Source of the DNA: Eubacterium sp.
GTDB taxonomy: Bacteria > Bacillota > Clostridia > Lachnospirales > Lachnospiraceae
Assembly (NCBI GenBank): GCA_022794015.1
Contig: JAAWDZ010000041.1
Location: 1-57,621 of the forward strand
Direction: 5' to 3'
Length of the DNA stretch: 57,621 nucleotides
The translations under genes and the position numbers were made by a program. Below the pieces are notes generated by a model. That model had not been told where the DNA came from. It saw nothing but the letters and a program-made list of their open reading frames with translations, and did not search any database. Within the stretch, counting starts at the first letter, position 1; each line of letters starts with the position of its first letter. Below are positions 8,572-17,696 of the stretch, one piece after another.

Positions 8572-9969
8572 TTGGAAAACAATAAGCAGGAACTCAATAA
8601 AGCGAGAAAAAAGGAACAAAAGCAAAGAGAAAAACGCGAACGGAAGCTCGAAAAACGCCGCTACAAGCAGGCGCTCCGAGAAGAACACCGCTATGGTACA
8701 GATGAGAAGATCCGTTGGGACAGATTAGATAATACGGCACATTTGTTTCCTGTGATTGCAGGGGAGGACATGAGTAATGTGTATCGTATTTTTGTTATTT
8801 TGAATGAAGAAGTAGATAAACGTATGCTTCAGCAGGCGCTTGATATTGTGCTTCCCAAGTTTGACGGATTTAATGTACGGCTCAGGCAGGGGGTGTTCTG
8901 GTATTATTTTGAGGAAAATGGGAAGCCCGCTCCAAAGGTGCGCCAGGAAGGGACGTATCCCTGCCGTTATATTGTGCAGAACCGCAACAGGAGCTATTTA
9001 TTTCGGGTTTCTTTTTATAAAAAACGGATTAATCTGGAAGTGTTCCATGTACTTACAGATGGCATGGGCGGGATTAATTTTTTAAAGGAGCTGACGTATC
9101 AGTATCTGCGGATTGCGCATCCACAGATTGCCAGGCAGGTAGGGGATCAGCTTTCAACTGATACTTCATTAAACAGAGAGGACAGCTTTTTAAAGAATTA
9201 TAAGAAGAGCCATGCAAAGGGATATCAGACAAAAAAAGCATACCAGTTAAAGGGAGAACGGCTGAGGGCCGGGGAGTTTGGCGTGATACATGGGACGATG
9301 GGGGTGATGGCGTTAAAGGAAGTTGCGCGCCGCTATGGTGCAAGCATCAATGAGTATCTGGTGTCGGCATATATTTATAGTATTTATATGGAATGTATGC
9401 ACGGGATGCCGGGGAAACAGGCGATTCGGGCGGCTGTTCCGGTCAATCTGAGGCCTTTTTTCCATTCGGTTACGACAAAGAATTTTTTTGTGATGGTGTC
9501 AGCCGAGTTTTTGCCGACAGAGAATACGTATTCGTTTGATGAGGTGCTGAAAATTACACAGAAAAGTTTACAGGAGCAGATTACCAAGGAGCATTTGGAG
9601 GATCTGTTTTCCTATAATGTTTCTAATGAGAAGAATATTGTGGCCAGGGCAGTGCCTTTGTTTTTGAAGAATCTGGCGATGCGTTTTGTATATACAAGAT
9701 CGGCGCTGGCGAACACGACAACGGTGACGAATATTGGCAATATCAGTGTTGCGGAGGTTTACAGGACATATATTGATATGTTTGGCGCGTTTTTAGCCAT
9801 GTCGAAAGGACAGGCGATGAAGGGGACGATTTGTTCGTATAGTGACAAACTGATGTTTACGTTCAGTTCAGTGCTTGCGGATGCATCCGTTCAGAGATGT
9901 TTTTTCCGCAGGCTTTCAGAGGATGGGTTAGAGGTTACGATAGAAACGAATGGTGTATATTACGAATAG
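8572..9969 (+). CDS. Condensation-fold CoA-dependent acyltransferase (HxxxDG)
   Basis: The protein opens with a highly basic coiled segment (KARKKEQKQREKRERKLEK) and then a two-lobed chloramphenicol-acetyltransferase-like fold. The active-site motif is FHVLTDGMGG, giving His159 and Asp163 (HxxxDG), as in condensation domains and alcohol or polyketide acyltransferases. I place the start at TTG 8572 because GGGAGG (8559-8564) lies seven bases before it. An upstream in-frame ATG at 8545 has a weaker site and would add nine residues. The acceptor substrate is unknown. It begins a run of surface-related genes on the same strand, so transfer of an acyl group to a cell-surface molecule is a reasonable guess. 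The basic N-terminus could contact membrane or nucleic acid. Confidence 0.8.
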   Translation: MENNKQELNKARKKEQKQREKRERKLEKRRYKQALREEHRYGTDEKIRWDRLDNTAHLFPVIAGEDMSNVYRIFVILNEEVDKRMLQQALDIVLPKFDGFNVRLRQGVFWYYFEENGKPAPKVRQEGTYPCRYIVQNRNRSYLFRVSFYKKRINLEVFHVLTDGMGGINFLKELTYQYLRIAHPQIARQVGDQLSTDTSLNREDSFLKNYKKSHAKGYQTKKAYQLKGERLRAGEFGVIHGTMGVMALKEVARRYGASINEYLVSAYIYSIYMECMHGMPGKQAIRAAVPVNLRPFFHSVTTKNFFVMVSAEFLPTENTYSFDEVLKITQKSLQEQITKEHLEDLFSYNVSNEKNIVARAVPLFLKNLAMRFVYTRSALANTTTVTNIGNISVAEVYRTYIDMFGAFLAMSKGQAMKGTICSYSDKLMFTFSSVLADASVQRCFFRRLSEDGLEVTIETNGVYYE

Positions 9970-9987
9970 GAGGGCAGGAGGAAGCAT

Positions 9988-10575
9988 ATGGATTTAGGGG
10001 GAATCAGGCAGGAAATTGATCGGGTGGACAAACAGATGAAGGATCTGTTTTTAGAACGGATGGAGTATTCTTCACAGGTAGTACAGGTCAAAAAGCAGTT
10101 GGGAGGAAGCGTTTATGTGCCAAAACGCGAACAGGAGATTCTCTGTCTGCATCAGCAGGGAGTGCAAAAAGAGCAGGTTTTGGAGTGCAGGGAATTTTTC
10201 AGGCAGATGATGGGGTTAAGCAGGACGTATCAGTATTCGAAACTTGTCGAAGGGAAAGCATGTCTTCTGGGCCTTCCGGACGGGGAAGGTGAAGTCGCAC
10301 TGGAATTTTCCTGCGGTAAAGAAAGTGAAAATCTGGCGTTGGTTTTTCAGGCGGCGGCGCTTGCAGGGCTTTCCGTGGCAGAAATGAGCGCATCTGAATA
10401 TGACGGGGAAGCTGTTAACGGTAAGGGCGAATCAGGAGAGGGTAAGTTGTACTGCAGAATTCGTCTGGCGGGAAATTTTGCAGAGGATCTGGCAAGGGCT
10501 GTTATTTTGCAAATTCTGGAAGAAACAAAGGAAGCGCGGCTGTCTTCTGACGAATTGCAGCAGGGAAACAGCTAA
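9988..10575 (+). CDS. Chorismate mutase type II domain protein with unassigned C-terminal part
   Basis: Residues 1-85 form an AroQ-type helical chorismate mutase domain. The opening IRQEIDRVDKQMKDLFLERM contains the expected Arg and Glu/Asp pattern, and a later helix (KREQEILCLH) fits the fold. Chorismate mutase makes prephenate for phenylalanine and tyrosine. The protein is 195 residues, longer than a free mutase, but the remaining 110 residues do not look like prephenate dehydratase or dehydrogenase; they form a small alpha/beta segment that I do not recognise. No other aromatic pathway gene is near. The gene starts 18 bases after the acyltransferase stop, so the two are likely co-transcribed. 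Confidence 0.75.
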   Translation: MDLGGIRQEIDRVDKQMKDLFLERMEYSSQVVQVKKQLGGSVYVPKREQEILCLHQQGVQKEQVLECREFFRQMMGLSRTYQYSKLVEGKACLLGLPDGEGEVALEFSCGKESENLALVFQAAALAGLSVAEMSASEYDGEAVNGKGESGEGKLYCRIRLAGNFAEDLARAVILQILEETKEARLSSDELQQGNS

Positions 10576-10611
10576 ACTATTATTTTAAAATAACAGAAAA
10601 GGAGAATTAAC

Positions 10612-12531
10612 ATGCAAAAAAGGATTTTATCATGTTTATTAGCGTTTTTTTTGACGTTTGGTATAGGAACAGACAGTACCTGGGCCGTACAGGCTGTAAC
10701 GGAGACAGAGGATTTTGCAGAAATTACCGAACAGGAATTAATGACTGAGGATGATGCGGGTTTTCATGAGGAAAGGCCGACAGGTCTTGGGCATATGATT
10801 CAGGTGGAGATTGCACCGGAAGATATACCGGAGGTTTATGAGCCGTCAGAAGAATGGGAGCAAAGAAAAGGGTCTGCTGCTTATCTATCGGCCTGGGATG
10901 CTTATTCCACGAATTATTATTATAATCAGTTAAATGATGCTCAGAGGAAATTCTGGGATAAGCTGGATCAGATGTGTCATGCATATCTGACCGGAACAGA
11001 ATCGTTAACGTCATCTGACCGTTATTTCAATGCCTCTTCCGGTTCTGATTTTATATATTTCAGGACAAAAAGCGTTTTATATGAGAATCTGAGCCAGCAG
11101 GCGGCCCTGGAAACGATGCAGATGTTTGTATTTTCCAATCCGCAGTATTATTTCCTGCAGGCATTATACTCTGCCGTACAGGCGGGCAATGGCGGCATTG
11201 CAGTATTAAGCGTCAATGATTCTTTTGCAAATGGATCGGTCCGGATGGCGGAAACCAGGAAACTCCAGGGAATCATCAACAGCTGGATGCAACAGGTGAA
11301 TGCGCAGCCGACCGCTTTGTTAAAAGAGAAAAAGATACACGATATGATTTGTGAAAAGATTACATATGATGTCAATTATAACACGTTTGCACAAAACAAA
11401 TACAATCAGACAATTTACAGCGTATTTTGTACGGATACAACTGTATGCGCCGGGTATTCTCAGGCGATGATGCTTTTGTGCAATGCGGCGGGGATTGACT
11501 GTGCTGTTGTGACCAGCAAGGAGCATGAATGGAATATTATCCGTTTGAACGGTACCTGGTATTATGTGGACTGTACCTGGGATGATAATATTGCAGATAG
11601 AAATGGATGGAAAAGCGCGTATTTTTACTTTAACAGAAGCCATCAGACTTTTATGCAGGATCAAAATGCCGCTAATGTACGCTCCCATATTACAGAAAGC
11701 TTATGGAATGGGAAGCTGCCGGATTTGATTTACGATTCCGGCGCTACTGATACGGACATTGGAAGTATTTATACGCCTGCGGCCGCGCTTATGGCGCCGC
11801 AAATAGTGGCAGCAGGCGATAAAGTTAAGATTACAGCTCCTACGGGCGGAAATGTCTATTATACGACGGACGGAACGGACCCCTCAATTGCTTCAACGAA
11901 GTCAAAAAAATATACAGGGGAGATTGCGTTATCCGGCGTGACGGTAGTTCGGGCAGTGGCATCTACAACCGGTTACTATGACAGCGGGATTACCGGGGCT
12001 ACCATTACTCCGCAGTACAAAGTTACATTTAATGCGAATGGCGGTTATATTGGCAAGAAAAACGTAAAATCATCCGTGAGTACGATTATACATGGCAATG
12101 CGATAGGTAAGATAAAGAACGCAAAGCGTAAAGGATATGCATTTCTGGGCTGGTATACGGCAAAAACGGGCGGAAGTAAAATCAGTACGTCTTCCGGCGT
12201 GACAGCCAGCAGGACTTATTATGCACGCTGGGCAAAGATAAATCCGAAGAAAGCACAGCTTTCGTCAGTGAAAAATACTTCCAGAAGAGCCATGAAGATT
12301 AAAATCAAAAAAGTAAATACGGCAAGCGGCTTTCAGCTCAGGTATTCTACAAAGCAAAATATGTCCGGCGCAAAACGGAAAGATATATCTGAAACGAGCT
12401 GTACCATCAAGAAACTGAGTAAAGGAAAGACCTATTATGTACAGGTCCGCATGTATCAGAAGGAATCTGTTTCCGGGAAAAAATCTTATGGTCCGTGGAG
12501 CAAGACAAAAAAGGTAAAAGTAAAGAAGTAA
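10612..12531 (+). CDS. Secreted transglutaminase-like protein with surface repeats
   Basis: A signal peptide covers about residues 1-26 (cleavage near STWAVQA). The transglutaminase-like core in the middle shows the Cys-His-Asp triad contexts TTVCAGYSQAMM, KEHEWNIIR and YYVDCTWDD. After it come a chitobiase/beta-hexosaminidase C-terminal-like unit (VYYTTDGTDPSIAST), an InlB/Listeria-Bacteroides B-repeat (GYAFLGWYTAKTGGSKI) and a C-terminal fibronectin type III-like domain rich in lysine. The architecture suggests a cell-surface enzyme acting on proteins or peptidoglycan; it could be a protease or cross-linker. No sortase signal is seen. A 14-bp palindrome TTATTTTAAAATAA (10580-10593) precedes the ribosome binding site. 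A second transglutaminase protein is encoded at 26057. Confidence 0.88.
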   Translation: MQKRILSCLLAFFLTFGIGTDSTWAVQAVTETEDFAEITEQELMTEDDAGFHEERPTGLGHMIQVEIAPEDIPEVYEPSEEWEQRKGSAAYLSAWDAYSTNYYYNQLNDAQRKFWDKLDQMCHAYLTGTESLTSSDRYFNASSGSDFIYFRTKSVLYENLSQQAALETMQMFVFSNPQYYFLQALYSAVQAGNGGIAVLSVNDSFANGSVRMAETRKLQGIINSWMQQVNAQPTALLKEKKIHDMICEKITYDVNYNTFAQNKYNQTIYSVFCTDTTVCAGYSQAMMLLCNAAGIDCAVVTSKEHEWNIIRLNGTWYYVDCTWDDNIADRNGWKSAYFYFNRSHQTFMQDQNAANVRSHITESLWNGKLPDLIYDSGATDTDIGSIYTPAAALMAPQIVAAGDKVKITAPTGGNVYYTTDGTDPSIASTKSKKYTGEIALSGVTVVRAVASTTGYYDSGITGATITPQYKVTFNANGGYIGKKNVKSSVSTIIHGNAIGKIKNAKRKGYAFLGWYTAKTGGSKISTSSGVTASRTYYARWAKINPKKAQLSSVKNTSRRAMKIKIKKVNTASGFQLRYSTKQNMSGAKRKDISETSCTIKKLSKGKTYYVQVRMYQKESVSGKKSYGPWSKTKKVKVKK

Positions 12532-12535
12532 AGTG

Positions 12536-14320
12536 ATGGAGCGATTAAAAAAGGGATTGACAATCATAAATAAATATAAAGGCTGGTGTGCTCTTGTTCT
12601 ATGTCCGGTGATTCACTTTTATCTGTTGGAGGCATATACGCATAACGGTTTTGCAGAGGTGCGTCACTGGTCACAGGTCTTTAACATTCTGTTATTTGAG
12701 ATTACAGCATGGATTTTATTTCTGGTTTTTCGAAGCGTAAGGGCGGCGCTTTGGACACAAGGCGCCTGTGCCATGGTACTTGGCCTGGTCAACTACTATG
12801 TATATACGTTTCGCTCTCTGCCGCTTGTGCCATGGGATCTGTTGTCTGTGGGCACAGCGGCAGGCGTAGCCGGAAATTATGATTTTACGCCGTCGGTACG
12901 GGTTGTACTGGTTGTCCTTGGGTTTGTGGCGGTATTTATCCTGGAGGGTTTTTGCAGGATTGATACGAAAAAATGGAAGCTGCGTTACAGCCTGCCTGCG
13001 GCGCTGGCATTTAGCATTGTTCTGGGCGTATTTTCAGGCGTATTGCAGCAGGAAGATTTTCAAAACAGGCATATGATGTACAATAAGCTGTTTACCCCGG
13101 TTTTTATGTGGCAGGTGAATGGCTTTGCTCTTACCATGGTAATGGAACTGCCGTATCTGGCGGTAGACAGGCCGTCCGGTTATCAAAGGGAAGAAGCAAA
13201 AGAATTGCTGGCCTCGTATGAGGAGAAGGCAGATGAGGGGGAAAGCGCCGAAAAGCCCAATATTATAGTGATTATGGACGAAGCATTTTCGGATCTGGGC
13301 GTACTGGGTGATTTTGAGCCGACCATGGATTATATGCCCTGTTTCCACAGTCTGATGGAGGAATCGAAAACAGCCGCGAATATGATTAGCGGCGCTCTGC
13401 ATGTATCGGTCTGCGGCGGCAACACGGCTAACACAGAGTTTGAATTTCTGACCGGTAATTCCATGGCTTTTCTGCCGCAGGGCAGTATTCCATATCAACA
13501 GTATATTAAAAATACCATTCCTGCCCTGCCCGGATATTTAAAGGAGCAGGGGTATGAAACTTATGCCATGCATCCCTATTATGCAAGTGGATGGGACAGA
13601 GATACGGTATATCCGCTGCTGGGGTTTTCACATATGGAATTTTTGAGTGATTTTGAACGCAGGGAATATATCAGGGAATATGTAAGCGACCAGTCCTGTG
13701 TGGATAAAATAATAGACACTTTTGAACAGAAAAAAGAGGATAAGCCGATGTTTCTGTTCCATGTTACCATGCAGAATCACGGCGCATACAGTACCGTATA
13801 CGATAATTTTACGCCTGATATTACGGTGGATAAAACGTCATCCTATGCACTTGCGACTTATTTGTCTTTGATAAAGAGAACGGATGAGGCGTTTCATTTT
13901 CTTTTGTCTTATTTTGAAAAAGAAAGTGAGCCAGTGATGGTTGTATTTTTTGGGGATCATCAGCCGAACGATGCGGTAGCGGAACCGATTTTGAGATTAA
14001 ACGGGATGAGTTACCGTACGCTTTCCGAAGAACAGATGCGTTTGCGCTATCAGGTGCCTTATTTGATCTGGGCTAATTTTCCTCTGAAGGGCAATACGCA
14101 GAATGTTGACACGAGTGCAAACTATCTGGGGGCAAAGGTGCTTGAAGCGGCAGGGATTAAGCTTCCTGCTTATCAGTCTTTTTTATCGGAGCTTTCCGAA
14201 AGCTGTCCGTTGATAACGGCTGTCCGACAGGATGGATCGGTGGAAGAAGCTGATAAGATAGAGAATTATAAAAAGCTGCAGTATTACCAGTTGTTTGATT
14301 TTCAGGAAGAAAGGAGATGA
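12536..14320 (+). CDS. LTA-synthase-like membrane sulfatase/phosphoglycerol transferase
   Basis: Five N-terminal membrane segments (about residues 15-180) are followed by an extracellular alkaline-phosphatase-fold domain. Metal and nucleophile contexts are visible: NIIVIMDEAFSD (usually N-E-S in LtaS; here D-E-A), CGGNTANTEFE with the predicted threonine nucleophile, HVTMQNHG and FFGDHQPN. LtaS-type enzymes transfer glycerol phosphate to lipoteichoic acid or related glycans outside the membrane. The ATG at 12536 lies five bases after the previous stop, so translation is probably coupled; an adjacent GTG at 12533 is an alternative. The next gene, yfhO-like, follows immediately. Whether it makes true LTA or modifies another surface polymer is open. 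Confidence 0.9.
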   Translation: MERLKKGLTIINKYKGWCALVLCPVIHFYLLEAYTHNGFAEVRHWSQVFNILLFEITAWILFLVFRSVRAALWTQGACAMVLGLVNYYVYTFRSLPLVPWDLLSVGTAAGVAGNYDFTPSVRVVLVVLGFVAVFILEGFCRIDTKKWKLRYSLPAALAFSIVLGVFSGVLQQEDFQNRHMMYNKLFTPVFMWQVNGFALTMVMELPYLAVDRPSGYQREEAKELLASYEEKADEGESAEKPNIIVIMDEAFSDLGVLGDFEPTMDYMPCFHSLMEESKTAANMISGALHVSVCGGNTANTEFEFLTGNSMAFLPQGSIPYQQYIKNTIPALPGYLKEQGYETYAMHPYYASGWDRDTVYPLLGFSHMEFLSDFERREYIREYVSDQSCVDKIIDTFEQKKEDKPMFLFHVTMQNHGAYSTVYDNFTPDITVDKTSSYALATYLSLIKRTDEAFHFLLSYFEKESEPVMVVFFGDHQPNDAVAEPILRLNGMSYRTLSEEQMRLRYQVPYLIWANFPLKGNTQNVDTSANYLGAKVLEAAGIKLPAYQSFLSELSESCPLITAVRQDGSVEEADKIENYKKLQYYQLFDFQEERR

Positions 14321-14322
14321 GC

Positions 14323-16806
14323 ATGGGCAAATTAAAAGAAAACAGAAACTATTATCTGTGTGCGTTTTTATTTCCGTTTACTGTCGCTGTGCTGATCTGT
14401 ATCCGGAACCATGTATATCCGTTCGGGGAAAACTGTATCCTTCATATTGATATGTATCATCAGTATGAACCGTTTTTTACGGAGCTGATGGACAAATTAA
14501 AACATGGGGGAAGCCTGATGTACTCCTTTCGGATCGGTCTGGGATCGGATTTTGTATCTTTGATTTCTTATTATCTGGCAAGTCCGTTAAATATCTTTCT
14601 GATTTTGTGTCCTGCATCTCATGTAATTGAATTTATGACGCTTTTGGTTTTGGTGAAAATCGGGCTGTGCGGTTTGCATTTTGCAATATACATTCGCGGG
14701 CACTTTGGCTATGGGGGCTTAGAAGGCGCTGTTTTTGGCGGATTCTATGCCCTGTCTGGCTACATGGCGGCATATAGCTGGAATATTATGTGGCTGGATT
14801 GCATTATGCTTACTCCGCTTGTGATATTGGGCCTGGAGAGGCTTTTAAAGGAGGGAAAATGCAGGCTGTACGGCATCAGTCTGGCGCTGGCCATTTTTTC
14901 TAATTTCTATATTGCAATTATGCTGTGCTTTTTTCTGGTGCTCTATTATGTGATATATTGCCTGGAAGAGCTAAAAGGAATAAGGGATCGTATCAAAAGC
15001 TTCGGCAGGTTTGCGCTGTACTCTTTGCTGGCGGGTGGGATGGGTGCAGTCCTGATCATACCGGAAGCAATCATTTTAAGCTACAGCGGATCATCCGGCA
15101 TTTCTTTTCCTAAAACAGTGGAATGGTATTTTGATTTGCTCTCTATGCTGGCCAGGCACTGTATCAATGTAAAAGCCTATACCGGGCGTGACCACTGGCC
15201 GAATCTTTACTGTGGCGCAGCGGTTTTTCTGTTTCTGGTATTGTATTTTTTGAACCGCAATATTCCATGGAGGAAGAAAATAAGCAGGGCAGTTCTGATT
15301 GTATTTTTCTGGCTTAGTTTTTCCAATAATATTCTGGATTTTATCTGGCATGGTCTGCATTTTCCGGATTCACTTCCAGGCAGGCAGGTTTTTTTATATG
15401 TGTTTTTGTTGCTTGTGTTGGCATTCGAGGCCTTAAACAATAGAAACGGCAATACACCGCTTCATGTCGGAATCGGAGTGCTTGGTTCTGCCGCTTTTCT
15501 TGCAGCAGCGGCGTATGTGATGGATGTGGAGTTAGTAAATTCAGACAATATTATCCTGACCAGTTTGCTTATGGCTTTGTATGCAGTTATTTTGCTGTTG
15601 TGGATGAAAGGGCATTCCGATATCAGATTTTTCGCGCGTGCAGCCTTCCTTGGACTGGCAGCCTGCGAGTTGTTTGTCAATTTTACTTTTACCGGACTGG
15701 GCACAACCAGCCGTACCAGCTACACCAAAAACTGGGAATCCGTAAAAGCGTTACTGGAAGAAGTCCATGCGGCAGACGAAATGCCTTTTTACCGGATTGA
15801 GGAAATGGAGCGTCTGACCAAAAACGATGCGGCAATTTACGGGTATCCTTCTTCCACGATTTTTTCTTCGATGATGAATATCGGAGTGAGTCGGTTCTAC
15901 CGGTACCTGGGAATGGAAGGCGGCAAGAATTTTTACAGCTACAGCGGGTCTACGCCTCTGACGTCGGCTATGCTATCCGTAAAATATCTGATTGCGAGAA
16001 ATCCGTATGAGCAAAGTCCGCTTCGTACGCTTGCAGCGGATGACGGGATGAATTATATTTATCAAAATAAATATACGCTTCCCCTGGGATTTATGGTGGA
16101 TGCTCAATTTGAGTCTGACTGGGATGTGCAAAGCGGCTATCCGATTCAGAATTTAAACAGGTTATCTTCCCTGCTGGGGGCACAGGAACAAATGCTGGCC
16201 GAAGCGGCAGACCCGGTAAATGTAGAGGAAGATAAGACAACAGTAACGATAAAAGAGGACGGGTATTTATATGCTACTTATACGGATACTTCTGTTACAA
16301 ATCTTACCGTTACAAACGAAGAACGGGTTCGGAAATTTTCCAAATGCGACCACGGTTATATTCTGGATTTAGGCTGGGGTAAGGCCGGGGATACGGTAGA
16401 GGTGACCAATACATCGGATGTCACGAATTTTAATATTCGGGTTTACCGGCTCAATCTGAATGCTTTGGAGCAGGCTTATGCAAAGCTGAATGAGCAGACG
16501 CTTAAGGTGGATCATTTCAGCGATACAAGGATTGAAGGGCATATTCGGGTACAGACGCCGGGAAATCTGATTATTTCTATTCCGAAGGAAGAAGGATGGA
16601 AGATATTTGTAGACGGAAAAGAAACAGAGGGAGGGATCTTTATGGAAAGTATGATAGAGATTCCGCTGATTTCAGGTGAGCATAAAATTGAACTGAGATA
16701 TGTGACTCCTGGACTTGCGCCGGGAGGATGTATCAGTTTGTTTTGTCTGGCAGTATTTGTGGGGATCTGTATGGTAAAAAGAAAAAGGGATCATATGGGT
16801 GAATGA
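14323..16806 (+). CDS. YfhO-family multi-pass membrane protein
   Basis: The protein is about 827 residues long, with some 12 membrane segments in the first two thirds and an extracellular C-terminal beta domain, then a final membrane segment near the end. The early loop HIDMYHQYEPFFTELM is typical of YfhO-type polytopic proteins of the GT-C glycosyltransferase group. In Bacillus and Listeria, members are implicated in glycosylation of lipoteichoic acid. ATG 14323 is chosen because AGGAG (14312-14316) lies six bases before it. The ATG at 14317 overlaps the upstream stop but touches the binding site. Pairing with the LtaS-like gene supports a shared role in decorating a surface polymer. Confidence 0.88.
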   Translation: MGKLKENRNYYLCAFLFPFTVAVLICIRNHVYPFGENCILHIDMYHQYEPFFTELMDKLKHGGSLMYSFRIGLGSDFVSLISYYLASPLNIFLILCPASHVIEFMTLLVLVKIGLCGLHFAIYIRGHFGYGGLEGAVFGGFYALSGYMAAYSWNIMWLDCIMLTPLVILGLERLLKEGKCRLYGISLALAIFSNFYIAIMLCFFLVLYYVIYCLEELKGIRDRIKSFGRFALYSLLAGGMGAVLIIPEAIILSYSGSSGISFPKTVEWYFDLLSMLARHCINVKAYTGRDHWPNLYCGAAVFLFLVLYFLNRNIPWRKKISRAVLIVFFWLSFSNNILDFIWHGLHFPDSLPGRQVFLYVFLLLVLAFEALNNRNGNTPLHVGIGVLGSAAFLAAAAYVMDVELVNSDNIILTSLLMALYAVILLLWMKGHSDIRFFARAAFLGLAACELFVNFTFTGLGTTSRTSYTKNWESVKALLEEVHAADEMPFYRIEEMERLTKNDAAIYGYPSSTIFSSMMNIGVSRFYRYLGMEGGKNFYSYSGSTPLTSAMLSVKYLIARNPYEQSPLRTLAADDGMNYIYQNKYTLPLGFMVDAQFESDWDVQSGYPIQNLNRLSSLLGAQEQMLAEAADPVNVEEDKTTVTIKEDGYLYATYTDTSVTNLTVTNEERVRKFSKCDHGYILDLGWGKAGDTVEVTNTSDVTNFNIRVYRLNLNALEQAYAKLNEQTLKVDHFSDTRIEGHIRVQTPGNLIISIPKEEGWKIFVDGKETEGGIFMESMIEIPLISGEHKIELRYVTPGLAPGGCISLFCLAVFVGICMVKRKRDHMGE

Positions 16807-16820
16807 GGGAAGATGAGAAT

Positions 16821-17062
16821 ATGAATATTGCAATTGCAGACAACGACCGGGAAGATGCCTCATTTGGACGGCATAGATTATGCGCTGTTCCATACGGAAT
16901 GCGGTGAATATAAGGAACACGAACTATGCGGGAAATGGAAGAAAAACTGACGGGCATGGGGTTTTCCAAATGCATTACAGGCTGCAGCAAGGCATATAAT
17001 TTCAGGGCAGAAATGAATGGACAAAGCGAGACATTCGTTGGTGTTTCGTTTTGTTCTTATTG
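16821..17062 (+). pseudogene. Decayed LytTR-type response regulator remnant
   Basis: Three short open pieces in different frames resemble one LytTR regulator. MNIAIADNDRED from ATG 16821 matches the first strand and acidic pocket of a receiver domain. A second frame reads HLDGIDYALFHTECGEYKEHEL. A third reads MEEKLTGMGFSKCITGCSKAYN, which matches the recognition part of a LytTR DNA-binding domain. Most of the receiver is missing between the first two pieces, so the gene appears internally deleted and frameshifted. No partner kinase is adjacent. The resemblance is judged by eye. Confidence 0.55.
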
Positions 17063-17172
17063 AAAAAGAAACAGTTATAACTTTTAGTACTGACTGATGA
17101 ACTAATTGAGACTTCTTCGTAAGTCCTGTTTTTTTATAATATAAACTAAAAAGGTAAAAAGGGGCAATTCGA

Positions 17173-17451
17173 ATGGGAATATCAGAACTGATACAGAGGG
17201 AGTGGGTGTATCTGTGGTGCTACTTTACATTGCAGCTGCGGCAGATTGTTCCCTGTTATGCGCTTGAAATTGTGCTTGGCTCTGTCATTTCCGTTTTTGT
17301 AAAAGAGCGGATTCATAGCTTATTTCGTTCTTTGGGCGATAAAAAAACGGGGATGCCTGGGGTCATACCGGCCAGTATGGAGAGGCAGAAGGAATTTAAA
17401 GAATGGAAAGTGCATAGGGCAAAGAAAACATACAAGAAAGGGAGCGTATAA
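17173..17451 (+). pseudogene. Truncated YraQ/DUF318 permease fragment
   Basis: This 92-codon frame opens with a segment resembling the N-terminus of the YraQ (DUF318, ArsP-like) permeases: a Trp/Tyr-rich start, RQIVPCYALEIVLGSVISVF as a first membrane helix, then GVIPAS. Family members are usually about 300 residues or more and continue with several membrane helices. Here the match stops after GVIPAS and a basic tail (ERQKEFKEWKVHRAKKTYKK) follows, which suggests an internal deletion. It may still be translated as a small membrane protein. A terminator directly follows. Confidence 0.5.
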
Positions 17452-17490
17452 CAAAAACGGCAGCATCACTCACGATACCGCCGTTTTTGT
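17451..17490 (+). terminator. Rho-independent terminator
   Basis: ACAAAAACGGC (17451-17461) pairs perfectly with GCCGTTTTTGT (17480-17490), and a T-rich run continues after it. The loop is 18 bases. It ends the truncated permease transcript. Confidence 0.7.
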
Positions 17491-17563
17491 TTTGGGTACT
17501 AAAGATATACTAAAATCTGAAGGTGTCTCGGATTGGAACCGGATTCAGATTATCATTATTCAG

Positions 17564-17645
17564 TGCGGAAAAAGGGACTCGAACCCTCACGCCTTGCGAC
17601 ACAGGAACCTAAATCCTGCACGTCTGCCAATTCCGTCATTTCCGC
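17564..17645 (-). tRNA. tRNA-Leu (anticodon UAG)
   Basis: On the minus strand the sequence starts GCGGAAA and ends TTTCCGC plus discriminator A, giving a perfect seven-pair acceptor stem. The anticodon stem CAGGA/TCCTG encloses loop TTTAGGT, so the anticodon is UAG, reading CUN leucine codons. The T-arm GAGGG TTCGAGT CCCTT is standard, and the long variable arm fits leucine. CCA is not encoded. Confidence 0.95.
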
Positions 17646-17696
17646 AAATTAACGTAATTATGATAAACATTTTTCCGGTAATTGTCAAGCCAAAAA

